A stretch of DNA of 64,000 nt from Trachythela sp. YZ-2020 (Eukaryota; Cnidaria; Anthozoa; Malacalcyonacea; Clavulariidae), in assembly GCA_016169945.1 (NCBI GenBank), contig JADLSH010000369.1, positions 1,922,001-1,986,000 of the forward strand, in the 5' to 3' direction. The position numbers and the translations under genes are program-made. Each line of letters starts with the position of its first letter. Position 1 is the stretch's first letter. The notes under the pieces were generated by a model. That model ran no database searches. It was not told the DNA's origin and saw only the letters and a list, made by a program, of their open reading frames with translations. Below, piece by piece: positions 27,001 to 37,550 of the stretch.

Positions 27001-30000
27001 CATTAGACGAAACAACATTGTACAGGGGAGTAGTGGGTTTGGGAGGGGGTTTGTAACTTGTAAAATAGAAAAATATTTGTAAGGTTTCTGACGTCTAATT
27101 ATAGGATGCTGCCCGCATGAGTTTTGTCTAAGATTTTAGTTTAAGATCGTTTCTGTCGACTTGAAACTGGTATGAATATATAATATTTGTTACATTTTTT
27201 CTTCATTCTTTTAGGCAGCAGGTTTGGCAACCATGATTTCAACAATGAGACCTGATATTGATAATATTGATGAATACGTTCGTAACACAACAGCCAGGTA
27301 AGTGCAGAAATGTTCTCTCAAGCCTCGTGTTTTATACCCTCAACTATTTGTATAATCAACCGATTGCCTTTGTATATCCCCCAACTCCCCATTAAGATTT
27401 CATGTTGCTGACAAGTCCGCAAATATCTGTTCCGCCAATGCAGGTAACTCCGGTAGCCGGGGAATTCTCCAAATAAACAGACCCTTATTGGGCAAATCAC
27501 GTGATATCAAAATACAGGCAATTAAGATGCGAGTGATGATATAGTCCGGAATAGTATTTAAATTTAAAAAAAATAGTACCCAGCACGAACATGTAAAAGC
27601 AATAACAATCTGGTTTCAACGTAATATTTTTGTGTTTCAGAGCGTTTGCGGTGGTAGCTTCAGCTTTGGGGATTCCATCTTTACTACCATTCCTTAAAGC
27701 TGTCTGTCGTAGCAAGAAATCATGGCAAGCACGTCATACTGGTATCAAAATTGTACAGCAGATTGCTATCTTGATGGGTTGTGCTATACTGCCACATCTA
27801 CGTAGCTTGGTTGAAATCATCGAACATGGTAGGCTACACTAGATCATAGTTAATAGAGAGGGCTGGTTTGGAAGCTTCATTAAAGTACAATATAACTCAT
27901 TATCTATGTTATTGTCCAGGTTTATGCAAAAATTTAGTCCTTCATTATCACGTGTGTATTGTATTTTCACACAAACAACCAATAGCAATGGTTTGGTTTA
28001 TTTACCCATCCGTAACTTAAACAATTGCCCAGTTTTGACATGGTTATTGGTTGTTTAGGTGGAAATATACAATACACACGTGACGACGAAGAACTACATT
28101 TTTGCATAAACCTAAACGAACATAGATAATGAGTTTCATTGTACTTTCGTGAAGCTTCCAAACCAGCCCTCTCTATTAACTATGACTATAGATTGTCTTA
28201 TTACATGTGTAATTTTCAGCCCTGCTGCTGAGATATGGAAATGTGGAAGTACAGACACGCGTTTGTCACAGTGATAAATGCATGAATTGTTATGGCAAAA
28301 ACCTAAAAGAAAAGTTTTATACGACATTCTGAACATGTACTATTAGCTTACATTTGCAAAATCTTCCTCGGAATTTCTTCAAAGTCATTATTCACTTTGT
28401 ATGTTTTAATTAAAACTCCTTGCCATACATTAGCAGCCAAGCTGAAATTTCACCCGTGCTGGCTGCAAATTTACCCATGAAATCAGTCTCTTATTTTAAT
28501 TTTGTTGATGTACGTACACTCGCGTAGTGAATAATCAAGTTGTGTATATAAGATTGATGTGCATTGTACGTGTGTTCGAAACGAACCTAGGATTGGTGCT
28601 CTAACTGTAAACTTTCAAAGTTGACCACCATCCGCTGTCCCACAAATTCGCGGGGATTTAATAGGTGGATACAAACATGCATGGTTTAAAACGTTATTCG
28701 CTAAATTACAGTATCACCCATACTTTTGAGTTGGAAGAACGACCGGGAGGGCGAAGCAGATGGTTGTTGGGACATCTATGTGCCAACCTGCCGAGGTTGA
28801 GTTGTTTCAAAAAGAATTAATTCAACATTTGTTATTTTTAGGACTTGTGGATGAACAACAAAAAGTGCGAACAATTACAGCTCTAGCTTTGGCAGCTTTG
28901 GCTGAAGCTGCAACACCTTACGGCATCGAGTCCTTTGACAGTGTTCTCAAACCTTTGTGGAAAGGTATTAGGCAACACAGAGGAAAGGTAAGCAGGATCA
29001 TTATACACAAAAGCCACGAGTTTAGTTCAACCTGCAGTCCCTGGTGTTTTGATATTTGGCTGTATAATGATGGATCATCCGTCTCAATCCGTCTCTAGTA
29101 TAAAATCGAGTCAATAGTATGAAGTCTTTCATCTTAATAATACAAGATAAACCTAATTTTAAAAGTTGATACTTGACACAGATTTTTCAATGAGCATGGT
29201 CAAGACTTGAACACATCCTAGTAAAGCCTGGTTTCCACTTATCGTAACTGTCGTGAACATATCAAAGTGACCGATGTAATTGTAGCCCGCGTGCAGGCCC
29301 ACTGATGGAGAGGAATAGTGGGCCTGCACGGAAGACCGGGTAAAATCTAAAACACCCCTTTTCTAAACACGCCCCCTTCGCGCGTCAAGTGTCAAAAAAT
29401 AACCAATGACAGCAAAGTAAAAAATAAACAAACTCGCATGAAAACATTGCGGGATTTTCTCTGAGTATCCAAAATAGAAATAAAGTATGAATGGATATAT
29501 CAACTCCAAAAAAGCAAGCAAACAAGTCTGATTTAAATAACTTTTGCCGAATTTGCAAGTGCTCATTCTCAACTAAATTCGGAACAGGCAAGTTAGGACG
29601 AATTTCGACAAAAAATATATTTAAAACGTCAAATCGTGAGGGAAGCCGTGGTACCACATTAGCATTGATTTGCGCTTCCATCGGCATTGTTATAAATAAA
29701 TCGTCACGTTTATCAGATCGTGTGTGCAATGCTTGTGGGCGGAAAGTACGAAATTTGTATCAATTATTCAATTTGGTAAAGAACACGACAAACGAAGAGA
29801 TGTTGAGAGTCCCGCTCGTTTCAAACGGCAATTTCAAACGGCAATTTCAAACGGCAATTTCAAACGGCGTTTCAAACAGCCAATCAGAATGCTGCGTTCG
29901 TGTACGAACGCGGAAAACATAAAATACCCGGTCTTCCGTGCAGGCCCACTATTCCTCTCCATCAGTGGGCCTGCACGCGGGCTAATGTAATTGAGTGTCG

Positions 30001-33000
30001 ATGTATCTCTACAGTCATTAAACACTGATTTGCATACAGCGCACAAAAGACGAGATTTCACATCGTCGAACATGACATTCACGTACCGATTGTGCTACAT
30101 AAAATTTATGATTTTGTTATTTATATTTTTGATTTCCCCCGTTTCCATTCACCTTCACCTGTTCTCGTTCAGGGTTTGGCTGCCTTCCTTAAAGCTATTG
30201 GTTATCTTATACCTTTGATGGATGCAGAATATGCAAATTACTATACCAGAGAAGTAATGTTGATTTTGATTCGAGAGTTCCAGTCTCCTGATGAAGAAAT
30301 GAAGAAAATCGTGTTAAAGGTAAAGTTCGTATTTCGTACTCGAATATTTAAACCCGAAATTAATTTAAACGTTAGCTTTGCATGCTAGAACAGATAACAT
30401 TGGGGACTATGAACCATGAATATCCTGACCATAGCAAGCGAGTCCACTAAGAAATGGATACCGTGAAAAGGACCTTAGACTTTACTATCCCACAATCATC
30501 ACAAAACTGAGTATTCATGAGTCAGTTCTTTTCTTGAAATCGACTTCTGCATCTTACGACCTTTCCCTTCTGGACATGTTGAAAGTTAGTGCTGATGAAA
30601 TGCGTACCTGCGTTAGTACTAGGGTTTTGAACGTAATTATGAATTTGAGGCATCTAGCTAGTTATTATACATCTTTTAGTATCTGTTAGGTACCTTAAAC
30701 CAGGATTATTGAGTATCAGATCTATTAAAAATATGAGGCTCTACACATCAAAGGTACTGAACTGAAGCCTAGAAGAACTATTTTAATAACAATTCTGTAA
30801 TAACATGAAACGGGCCCAGGCTACTTGCTCTAGATGTACACTGTATTTATCTTACTATAATTGGTGTAACTTATTGATTTCTGATTGTCGAATAAATGGT
30901 AGCTCTTTATGCTTATGAAGTTTTAAAATCTTGCGTTTGTAGGTGGTGAAACAGTGTTGTGCAACAGATGGTGTTGAACCACAGTACATTAGAGATGAAA
31001 TTTTACCGGAATTCTTCAAACATTTCTGGCAACATCGTATGGCTTTAGATAGACGTAATTACAAGCAGCTGGTTGACACAACTGTAGAACTGGCAAATAA
31101 AGTTGGTGCTTCAGATATCGTTGGTCGAGTTGTCGACGACTTGAAGGATGAGAATGAACAGTACAGAAAAATGGTCATGGAGACAATCGAGAAGGTATTA
31201 CAGTACTTATTATATGCCGTTTTCTATAACCAAACAGATAAAGCTCCCAAATATTCTTCCAGCATGAAGTATTCCGTAGTAGAAAGCCGCTGACCAAATG
31301 ATTGTAGCTATACCTCACACTTAAAAATATAAATATTTTTAATGAATAGATTACTTTTGATCAGGTAGGGATTCCATAATCTTCAATCCAATGTAAAACG
31401 TATAACGGTTCGAAACGTTTATTCCTTATGCATTGCCATAGCGAACTTAAGCAATGTTTAATATAGTACTAGGATGAGTCAAGTTGGGCCGATTTAAGTG
31501 CATATAAAACATTTTATATGTTTGGCAGCCATTTATGAGTGTGTGTACTTATTCGTATTGCATTTTTAGATCATGGGCAATCTAGGTGCGTCAGATATTG
31601 ATTCTCGTCTGGAAGAACAGTTGATTGATGGCATTCTGTACGCCTTCCAAGAACAGACTCAGGAGGATATCGTTATGTTAAACGGTTTTGGAACTGTAGT
31701 AAACGCTTTGGGTAAGCGTGTCAAGGCTTATCTTCCGCAGATATGTGGTACAGTGTTATGGCGTCTGAATAACAAGTCTGCGAAAGTTCGTCAACAAGCT
31801 GCGGATCTTATATCACGTATTGCACAAGTCATGATGACATGTGGTGAGGTAAGCTCATCTTTGGCTTGCTTATTAGATTTAACTTTTTGGTTGCATGTTT
31901 TGCGCACGGATATATTTCTCTTTGACCATGACCCTAATCACAACCATATCTCTAACCCTAAAGCAGAAGGATGTAATCGGTGGTGCCGCCATCTTGAATG
32001 GTGATGCATTGAGGTCTCGCCAGGGTAAAAAGACAAATCAAATAGCTGTTTGTGTTTTGTGAAGATGCCATGTGGTAAATTTATTGTCTTGAACAGTGAC
32101 GAAGTTTAGATGAACGTCATGATTATCATTAATATCATGTTGCATATTTGTTATTCCCAGTTTATGCCTGTTTAGCTAGATTACCAGTCTAAGTCTGAAA
32201 ACCTGTCCGTTATTTGCAACCAAAGTAACATTCCTTTCGCTCCAAGTATCCAATTTGCAGAATTTTATAAACGTTCAATTACCCATTTACCCTGGTTTAT
32301 AGACCACAGTGCATTACGATTTCAAGATGACGTCGTTATTGATGAAAAAGTTAATTACTTAATATTTCAATAATTTAATATGTTTTCCATACGTGAATAT
32401 ATACAATAGCATTGGACCATTGGTAAAGTAGTTGTCTTGGCTACCCTGTAAGTCCAGTCACTTGTTGAAGACGAAATCATTGGTTGCTCACTTTCAGTAT
32501 TAGGAGTAGCGCCTAACCTTTTGTTACTGTATTGCTGTAGCTATCTAATGAGTAGGCTGTCTTTCTTTATTGAACAAGCTACCTACCAATGTAAACCTTC
32601 ATATAAGTGGGAATGACCGTAGAAGATTTTTTCCGATTTCCGTTTGGGCTTTTGGTTTGTTTATATTCACGAGTTTACGTTATAGCTTTAACACGTATAA
32701 CTGTCTTTCTTATTTGCATTTACAGGAGAAATTATTGGGTCATTTGGGTGTTGTATTGTACGAGTATCTTGGTGAGGAGTATCCCGAGGTCTTGGGAAGT
32801 ATACTTGGCGCTATCAAGGTTAGTAAATTCATTTTGTAAACTCATACATTTTGATCACATTTCTTTAGATAAACTCAGTGAACATTTTAGCAAAGGCAGC
32901 ACCTCGGTAATTTAGAGACCTTGAGTGTTCGTAATGGACTGTAACAAACTAGCGATTCTACTGGATTCCCGGGATTTTTGCATCTCAGCGAAGGCCATTG

Positions 33001-36000
33001 AAAATGTAAAATCACCACACTCTTAACTTGTGAACCAGGGCGCTTATATACTGGGCGCTTATATACTGGGCGATGCAACGCGCTGGGTGATAACGCGCTG
33101 ATCGATGTGTGATGCAAAAAAGAACTGGCACGAGCGTGCTTTTCGGCAAAAGTTGACAAGGAGCGTGCTTTTTCCTACTTTTGTATTTTCGCTGTTTTTT
33201 TCTTGAACTACGAAATTTTTGAAGAACCTATTAAACTGTAACGACCAAGTAGTAACTAATGTATGGTATGAGTGCTTGTTTGGCCTATAAAGATGCACTA
33301 TAAAATAAATATTGAGAATTATAACTCGTACATTTGAGCATGTTATCAAGTCGTCCAAACTTCGAAATTCAGTTTATGTTAAAGATTATAGATTGTGTGT
33401 TTATATGCTTAACGTTTTTATAAAAATATGAGTGGAGCATTGTGGACAAGTGTGTAGTGGTCGGAAGTTAGGTATTTTTTAGGTTAAATTTTTACGATTC
33501 TGAGACATTATATCAATAATTTTCTGAGCTTTTAACAGCATTTAATTGGAGTAACTGTAAGCTGTAAACATATTTTATTCTCTGGTCAGCTTATCAAAAT
33601 ACGATTTGTTTGGACATATGTTGAGCGCAATGATTGAAAACATTTTATCCATACTACGAAATTTTGTGATAAATTAACCAAGATGACTTGTTAGGACACA
33701 AATTCAAGTGAAGCGTTTCTTGATATTAATTTGTAAAAATAGGCTACCAGCAGAAATTCAATGTGAGTTGTATTCTATCGAACGTGAAAGATACGTGTAC
33801 ACACGAATAGTTTTAAAAACTTCTCTTGCGAAAGCAACGGTTCGTAAGCTTTCGCGAGCGTTTCGAGCAAAGACTCGAAAATATAGTAGCAGGATCTTCT
33901 AAAATATCATGTAACATCGGAATTGTATCCTCGATATCCATATCTTCATCAAACTTAACTACAAAACTTCCAGCTCAGGTGTGTTTACTATTTTGGGCAT
34001 AAGACAACGTCGCCATGGTAACAACGGAAGACTCGTTACCAGTCCTTTGCATCACACATCGATCAGCGCGCCAATAGCCGTTTCACCGCCCACTTTATAA
34101 GCGCCCTGTTGTGAACTATGTAGTAACACGCGTTTAAACTATGTTTAGGCCATTGTGAATGTTATTGGTATGAACAAGATGCAACCGCCGATCAAGGATT
34201 TATTGCCAAGGTTGACTCCTATTTTGAAAAACAGGTACAGTTTCATTTTCTTGACATCTTCGAACATATCTTATGCTTTTCATACGCAATAAACCCTTAA
34301 ACGTCGCGTACTTATTGTAGCGTGTTGTATTTTCACCAAATCCACCAATAGCAAGGTTTAAATCACCCAATTCGATTGGATAGCTAAGACATAACTTTGC
34401 CATTGCGACTATCGAGTTTCGAAAGTTGTGTTCTATTAACTATAAAGTAAACTTCGCTGTTTGTTATCAATGAAAAACTGTATGAAAATTGAAGTCTGTA
34501 TGTGCTCTTCTTATTTATGTAGACATGAAAAAGTTCAAGAGAACTGCATTGACTTGGTTGGTCGTATAGCTGATCGCGGTGCAGAACACGTTAGTGCAAG
34601 AGAATGGATGAGGATTTGCTTTGAATTGCTCGAATTATTAAAGGCACATAAGAAGGCAATTCGTCGGGCTGCTGTGAACACGTTTGGCTATATTGCCAAG
34701 GCTATTGGGTGAGTTTATATGAGTAATTTCTTACAAATCTTAACCATTATTGTTAAATTCAGAGTGAGTTGCACAGTTTCTCAGCTTAATCGATCACGCG
34801 AGCAGTTTTCATTTCGTCCAAAAGAATTCGCTTTAATAGTTGATGTGCTACCACCAACACAAAATCGATATTTCGTTGAAACTCATTAATAGTTTATTAG
34901 AAAAACACGTGGCTGTGTCTTCTTTTATATATGGAGGAGTTGACCTCAAAGTTTCCCCTGATTTATACGGCTTAGATAAATATGATATGAAAAATAAGTT
35001 AAAAAATTGAGGGCATAGCCCAACAGTGCTGTAACGACAGTGCTGTTATCTTGATAAAGCCTGGATTCTTCTTTTCGTCGACCAAATGGAAACTAACTAA
35101 ACAAGACGCTCTATTGAGCGTTAAGTCGTTGGGGATATTAAAATATTTATCATACAAACGTATTATCTGTGTCAACTATATTATACTTGAAGTATTCCAT
35201 TTAGCTTCCACGGAAATTGGAGATTGGAGAAAAATGCAAGTCGAAACCTATAGTTGCTGACTTGCTGTTGCCCCAGCGACTAACTAACAACACTGTTTAG
35301 GGTGCAGCACAGCATCGTTATTTTCTATTTAACAACACATGCAGAACAAGTTCCAAGTTCCCTCGATCTCATGCATTAGTTTACATACTGTTTTCTTTTC
35401 AGACCTCAAGATGTATTGGCGACGTTATTAAATAACCTGAAAGTACAAGAACGTCAAAATCGTGTTTGTACGACAGTCGCTATTGCTATTGTTGCCGAAA
35501 CATGTTCACCGTTCACAGTGCTACCTGCGTTAATGAATGAATACAGAGTACCCGAGTTGAATGTTCAAAATGGTGTGCTAAAATCGCTGTCTTTCTTATT
35601 TGAATATATTGGTGAGATGGGAAAAGATTATATCTATGCTGTTACGCCACTTCTGGAAGACGCGTTAATGGATAGGTATGTTTTATACTAAATTTTATTT
35701 TTGCATGTTTGCGAAATTCCCTTGCGTTCTATTCTCACCAAAACGATTTTCCACGAAACTTTATGTATTAGTAATTGTGTCTCTGCACACTTTAATATGT
35801 CGCTGCACGTGCTTGCATTCAGTGCGCCTTAACTATAACAACAATTTCAACCAGTTCTCTTTTCCCCATGTTCCATTTCATTAAAAAATAAAGTGTTGTT
35901 GTTATTGTTGCATGTTGCTGCCTAAGTTTGTTTTAATTAGATGCAAACACCCACATCTCTAATAAGGACTCCCCTCCTGAAATAGAAAATCCCTCCCCGG

Positions 36001-37292
36001 GCGTAATGGAGGATTTACGGTATATTTTCTATATTATTGTGTATTTTAAACAGAGATTTGGTACACAGACAAACAGCATGTTCAGCAATCAAACACATGT
36101 CATTGGGAGTGTTTGGTTTTGGTTGTGAAGATGCACTAGCTCACTTGCTAAACTATGTGTGGCCAAATATCTTTGAAACATCACCTCATGTTATAAACGC
36201 TGTAACAGAAGCAATTGAAGGAATGAGAGTAGCACTGGGTGCTCCGAAAGTCTTGCAATATGCACTGCAGGTGAGCAGTACACTTCCCATATATATGTAT
36301 GTGCTTGCCCCTAACCCGTGTAGATAGTAAGTGCGCACTATGTGCCAAATATGTACCGATACGTCCCGAGTACTCTCACCAAGAGAGTATTTGATATTTC
36401 GCAGACGCAAGTGTTTTGTTTATTAAATATGGTGATATATAATTCTATTTGCACGTATATTTTCATTGATGTAACCTCTGGGTAACAGATGCACTTCAAT
36501 TTTTTCGATTGGTGAACAAAACCTTTTGAATCGCGATTCGTGAGCTGCTCTTTGGTATGTCAAATTCACAAGCCCCTTTTAAAGTCCTAGCTCTGAAGTA
36601 GTTGTTGCTGGACGTTGTGTTTTCCCCGTATGTTTTTCCCGTTTGTCATTCTGTTGCTTATTGTTTTTCCTGTGATTTTTTGAGCCCTGTGCGTCTTGGG
36701 CCCTGTTTCTATAAAGCTATTTTCGCCATGGTATTGTAATGGGCGCACGTTTTTATATGTTTCTTTATATGTTACTTCTAGGTTAAGTTGATAAAGTTGA
36801 CACCAGATTTACAGGGATTCATTTGCTAAAGAATTATTTCTATGTTCATTAGGGTCTTTTCCATCCAGCTCGTAAAGTTCGAGATGTCTACTGGAAGATC
36901 TACAACACACTGTATATTGGTGCTCAGGTACAGTATATACTTTGCACTTGTACAAATTTGCAAGGGTTTTGAGACAGACTATCATGTTATATAACCTAGA
37001 AACCCCAACTATTATCTTACAAGATTTTGTAAAATTGTATGTTAATATACTGTGACGTTATTTTGCGACCCAGGAAACATCCTCAATGTAGATTGTTATC
37101 GTCAGTTGGCTCGTACCCAGGCTGAGCACTATAATATTGATCTATTCCAACGAACAAGTTATTCTTTTGTATATTGTCATACTAATTTATTCATTTTGTG
37201 TTTTGCAGGATTCTCTTGTTGCTGGATACCCCAATATCGCTGATGTTGATAAACATACGTTCGCTAGAGGAGAGTTGATGTACTTCTTATAG
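9001..37292 (+). CDS. SF3B1: Splicing factor 3B subunit 1 (SF3B1/SF3b155), complete, 31 coding exons
   Basis: Largest SF3b subunit of U2 snRNP; it holds U2 on the intron branch site in the nucleus. Coding exons: 9001-9040, 9126-9196, 13962-14020, 14619-14664, 14882-14980, 15314-15428, 17801-17889, 18936-19011, 19230-19315, 20659-20935, 21893-22177, 22881-23005, 23535-23633, 24449-24544, 25131-25232, 25626-25727, 26151-26228, 26390-26476, 27215-27297, 27641-27828, 28842-28987, 30173-30319, 30943-31194, 31570-31848, 32726-32818, 34149-34234, 34523-34708, 35403-35675, 36054-36270, 36853-36927, 37209-37292. All introns are GT-AG, all phases join, and the sum is 4041 nt (1346 residues plus TAG). 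Human SF3B1 has 1304. The N-terminus ([12 protein letters not shown]) matches the human THEDIEAQ region, which fixes the ATG. A Thr-Pro/RWDETP-rich segment (residues ~199-420) precedes a HEAT-repeat C-terminus that is nearly identical to human. The 42 extra residues all lie before the HEAT part. Identification is secure; UTRs are not defined. Confidence 0.98.
9545..9735. repeat. Partial copy of the TGGGTYRTTCCAGAAAA MITE in SF3B1 intron 2
   Basis: ATGGGTCGTTCCAGAAAAGA followed by a C-rich stretch, then GGAAATGGAAAATAACC. It aligns with the left half of the MITE at 43593-43779. A matching right end was not found, so the copy is truncated or diverged. Confidence 0.5.
10515..10580. repeat. Right end of a TTAA-flanked MITE family
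   Basis: TCTGTCTAATGCCAGACGAT, later CAGTGGTAGGGTACTGCCAG and ATGGGTTAA, match the right half of the fuller copies at 14208-14343 and 40352-40496. Confidence 0.6.
10780..12800 (+). mobile_element. LINE reverse transcriptase remnant in SF3B1 intron 2, interrupted by G-rich repeats
   Basis: Plus-strand translation shows a non-LTR reverse transcriptase: [60 protein letters not shown], then a catalytic box read as YTDDTAV near 11520. It breaks off at about 11590. It resumes at 12336 with [31 protein letters not shown] and [12 protein letters not shown]. At least four stops and two frame changes make it dead. The same 3' UTR piece (around 11789-11850 and 12719-12795) occurs twice, showing rearrangement or two overlapping insertions. 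Confidence 0.75.
11592..12335 (+). repeat. G-rich CTTATTAGAGGGGGG repeats and duplicated segment inside the LINE
   Basis: Short tandem copies of a GCTTATTAGAGGGGGG-like unit occur at 11592-11640, 11970-12030 and 12130-12200, with runs of 7 to 11 G. A segment of about 140 bp is present twice (11645-11780 and 12205-12335, starting TTCTTCATCTAAAAAGGGGG). The end TAAATAAAGTATTCTATCTATCTAG at about 11877-11900 looks like a LINE 3' tail. No coding potential. Confidence 0.65.
12985..13790 (-). mobile_element. Ty3/gypsy integrase remnant in SF3B1 intron 2
   Basis: Minus-strand translation from 13790 downward gives [20 protein letters not shown], then the hallmark [19 protein letters not shown], then [13 protein letters not shown] and [15 protein letters not shown], followed by a C-terminal part ([12 protein letters not shown]). 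These are the integrase core and tail of Ty3/gypsy retrotransposons. In-frame stops occur after RLISI and PKQ, among others. No LTR was recognised nearby. Confidence 0.8.
14208..14343. repeat. TTAA-flanked MITE, copy in SF3B1 intron 3
   Basis: Starts TTAACAGATTAGCTTGCAAT and ends GCTGCCAGTTAATGGGTTAA. The ends are imperfect inverted repeats ending in TTAA, as in piggyBac or Kolobok-type insertions. About 136 bp. Related to the copies at 10515 and 40352. Confidence 0.6.
19687..21734. repeat. Pair of ~137-bp near-identical repeats in SF3B1 introns 9 and 10
   Basis: 19687-19823 and 21598-21734 differ at only a few positions. Shared landmarks are AAGGTTTTACTGTAATATCAG, CATCTTTTGTACAAATTTCA and TGAGGATGAGAAACAAAGCT. 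They lie on either side of exon 10 in direct orientation. Family unknown. Confidence 0.75.
19915..20032 (+). repeat. Degraded hammerhead-like repeat in SF3B1 intron 9
   Basis: CCTGACAAAGGGCCTTAGCTT followed by GAAAGTGTTGAAAGGTC resembles the core seen at 49631 but with CTGACAA and GAAAGTG in place of CTGACGA and GAAACGT. The last 28 bp is duplicated in tandem. An upstream complement (CACGTTTCGCGCGAAGACCC) gives the foldback shape of the other copies. Confidence 0.45.
22350..22690 (-). mobile_element. CR1/L2-like LINE 3' end in SF3B1 intron 11
   Basis: Minus-strand translation gives [19 protein letters not shown], then [20 protein letters not shown] and [12 protein letters not shown], the usual C-terminus of CR1/L2-type ORF2 proteins. 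At the 3' end (about 22350-22362) is a TATCTATCTA tail. It is 5'-truncated, as most LINE insertions are. Confidence 0.75.
23831..23938. repeat. 108-bp hairpin in SF3B1 intron 13
   Basis: AACAATTAGATTATGAGCTC and its near-complement, with a shared inner GATTTCTATGAGRTGATAGTT arm, flank a short loop. A second perfect hairpin (CGCTACTCGCTATC arms) follows at about 24048-24086. Both are probably MITE remnants. Confidence 0.6.
24730..24830. repeat. Telomere-like CTAACCCT degenerate repeat in SF3B1 intron 14
   Basis: Roughly 100 bp of CTAACCCTTAT and CTTAACCCTAAT variants, related to the TTAGGG unit. Strongly degenerate and short. It is similar in kind to the longer TTAGGG-like tract at 60690-61565. 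Confidence 0.55.
27844..28185. mobile_element. 342-bp foldback (long inverted repeat)
   Basis: Two arms of about 150 bp are near-perfect reverse complements; the outer 60 bp (TCATAGTTAATAGAGAGGGC at the left edge) is almost identical. The element begins only 15 bp after the donor site of SF3B1 exon 20. Transcribed, it would form a long hairpin beside that 5' splice site. Superfamily unknown; no clear target duplication found. Confidence 0.75.
29283..29984 (+). mobile_element. 702-bp TIR element with 9-bp TSD and internal ORF (Mutator-like candidate)
   Basis: In SF3B1 intron 21. Perfect 60-bp terminal inverted repeats (29283-29342 and 29925-29984) begin TAGCCCGCG. The 9-bp direct repeat ATGTAATTG flanks the element at 29274-29282 and 29985-29993. 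Each TIR itself contains a hairpin (GTGCAGGCCCACT with its complement). Long TIRs plus a 9-bp TSD are typical of the Mutator superfamily. No transposase is encoded, so it is non-autonomous. Perfect TIR and TSD identity suggests recent insertion. Confidence 0.85.
29491..29922 (+). CDS. ORF inside the Mutator-like element: 143-residue zinc-binding-type protein
   Basis: An intact ATG-to-stop ORF that fills most of the element and ends 2 bp before the right TIR. It has CRICKCSF near residue 19 and [16 protein letters not shown] near residue 78, a Cx2C...Cx2C arrangement about 60 residues apart, as in zinc-binding DNA-binding domains of the ZAD or C2CH kind. The C-terminal third comes from three copies of a 13-bp tandem repeat (around 29823-29865) and is probably not conserved protein. 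It may be a captured host fragment or the DNA-binding part of a lost transposase. Expression is unknown. Confidence 0.45.
   Translation: MDISTPKKQANKSDLNNFCRICKCSFSTKFGTGKLGRISTKNIFKTSNREGSRGTTLALICASIGIVINKSSRLSDRVCNACGRKVRNLYQLFNLVKNTTNEEMLRVPLVSNGNFKRQFQTAISNGVSNSQSECCVRVRTRKT
33036..34108. mobile_element. 1073-bp hAT-type non-autonomous element
   Basis: In SF3B1 intron 25. The 8-bp target duplication TTGTGAAC is at 33028-33035 and 34109-34116. Ends start CAGGGCGCTTATA and form imperfect inverted repeats of about 85 bp that share GCGCTGATCGATGTGTGATG near the inner edge. An 8-bp TSD with CAG...CTG ends is the hAT signature. The left arm contains a tandem GGGCGCTTATATACT repeat. No transposase domain was recognised in the interior. 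Confidence 0.8.
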
Positions 37293-37456
37293 ATCCATCA
37301 TATAAACAAAACAATAATGTAAAAAGTAAATAGTATGCAGGCAAAGATTAATGCCAGCTGGAAGGAAATGCACAAGTTTTACTAAATTAATATTTTAACA
37401 CCTGACCACTCATCTCTATTCTGTGACCTGACGTTCTTGCAATATGCTTGCATCAT

Positions 37457-37550
37457 AATAAAATGTAAAATGTGCACAAAATTTCCTATGCAATCCATAA
37501 GGATTTTAAGTAAACAGACGAAAACCATGCACTACATGTGTAAAAATAAA
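37457..37550 (+). terminator. Candidate SF3B1 polyadenylation signals
   Basis: Two AATAAA hexamers occur after the SF3B1 stop, at 37457-37462 and 37545-37550, about 165 and 255 nt downstream. Either could set the transcript end. Which is used cannot be told from the sequence. Confidence 0.4.

Larger units (their letters stand above)
26390..30319 (+). other. SF3B1: SF3B1 exons 18-22: HEAT repeats carrying the cancer-hotspot positions
   Basis: These exons encode the HEAT repeats which in human SF3B1 contain the recurrent myeloid and uveal-melanoma mutation sites. With a constant offset of +42, the human residues E622/Y623/R625/N626 fall in DEYVRNTTA (exon 19, here E664 to N668), H662/T663/K666 in RHTGIK (exon 20, here H704 and K708), K700 in DEQQKVRT (exon 21, here K742), and G740/K741 in HRGKGL across the exon 21/22 junction. 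All are the human wild-type residues. The hotspot codons are spread over four exons, and repeat insertions sit in introns 20 and 21 between them. Confidence 0.85.

Noticed and set aside
29385..29729. Minus-strand ORFs inside the Mutator-like element
   Set aside because: They overlap the plus-strand zinc-binding ORF, lack recognisable motifs and are likely shadows.
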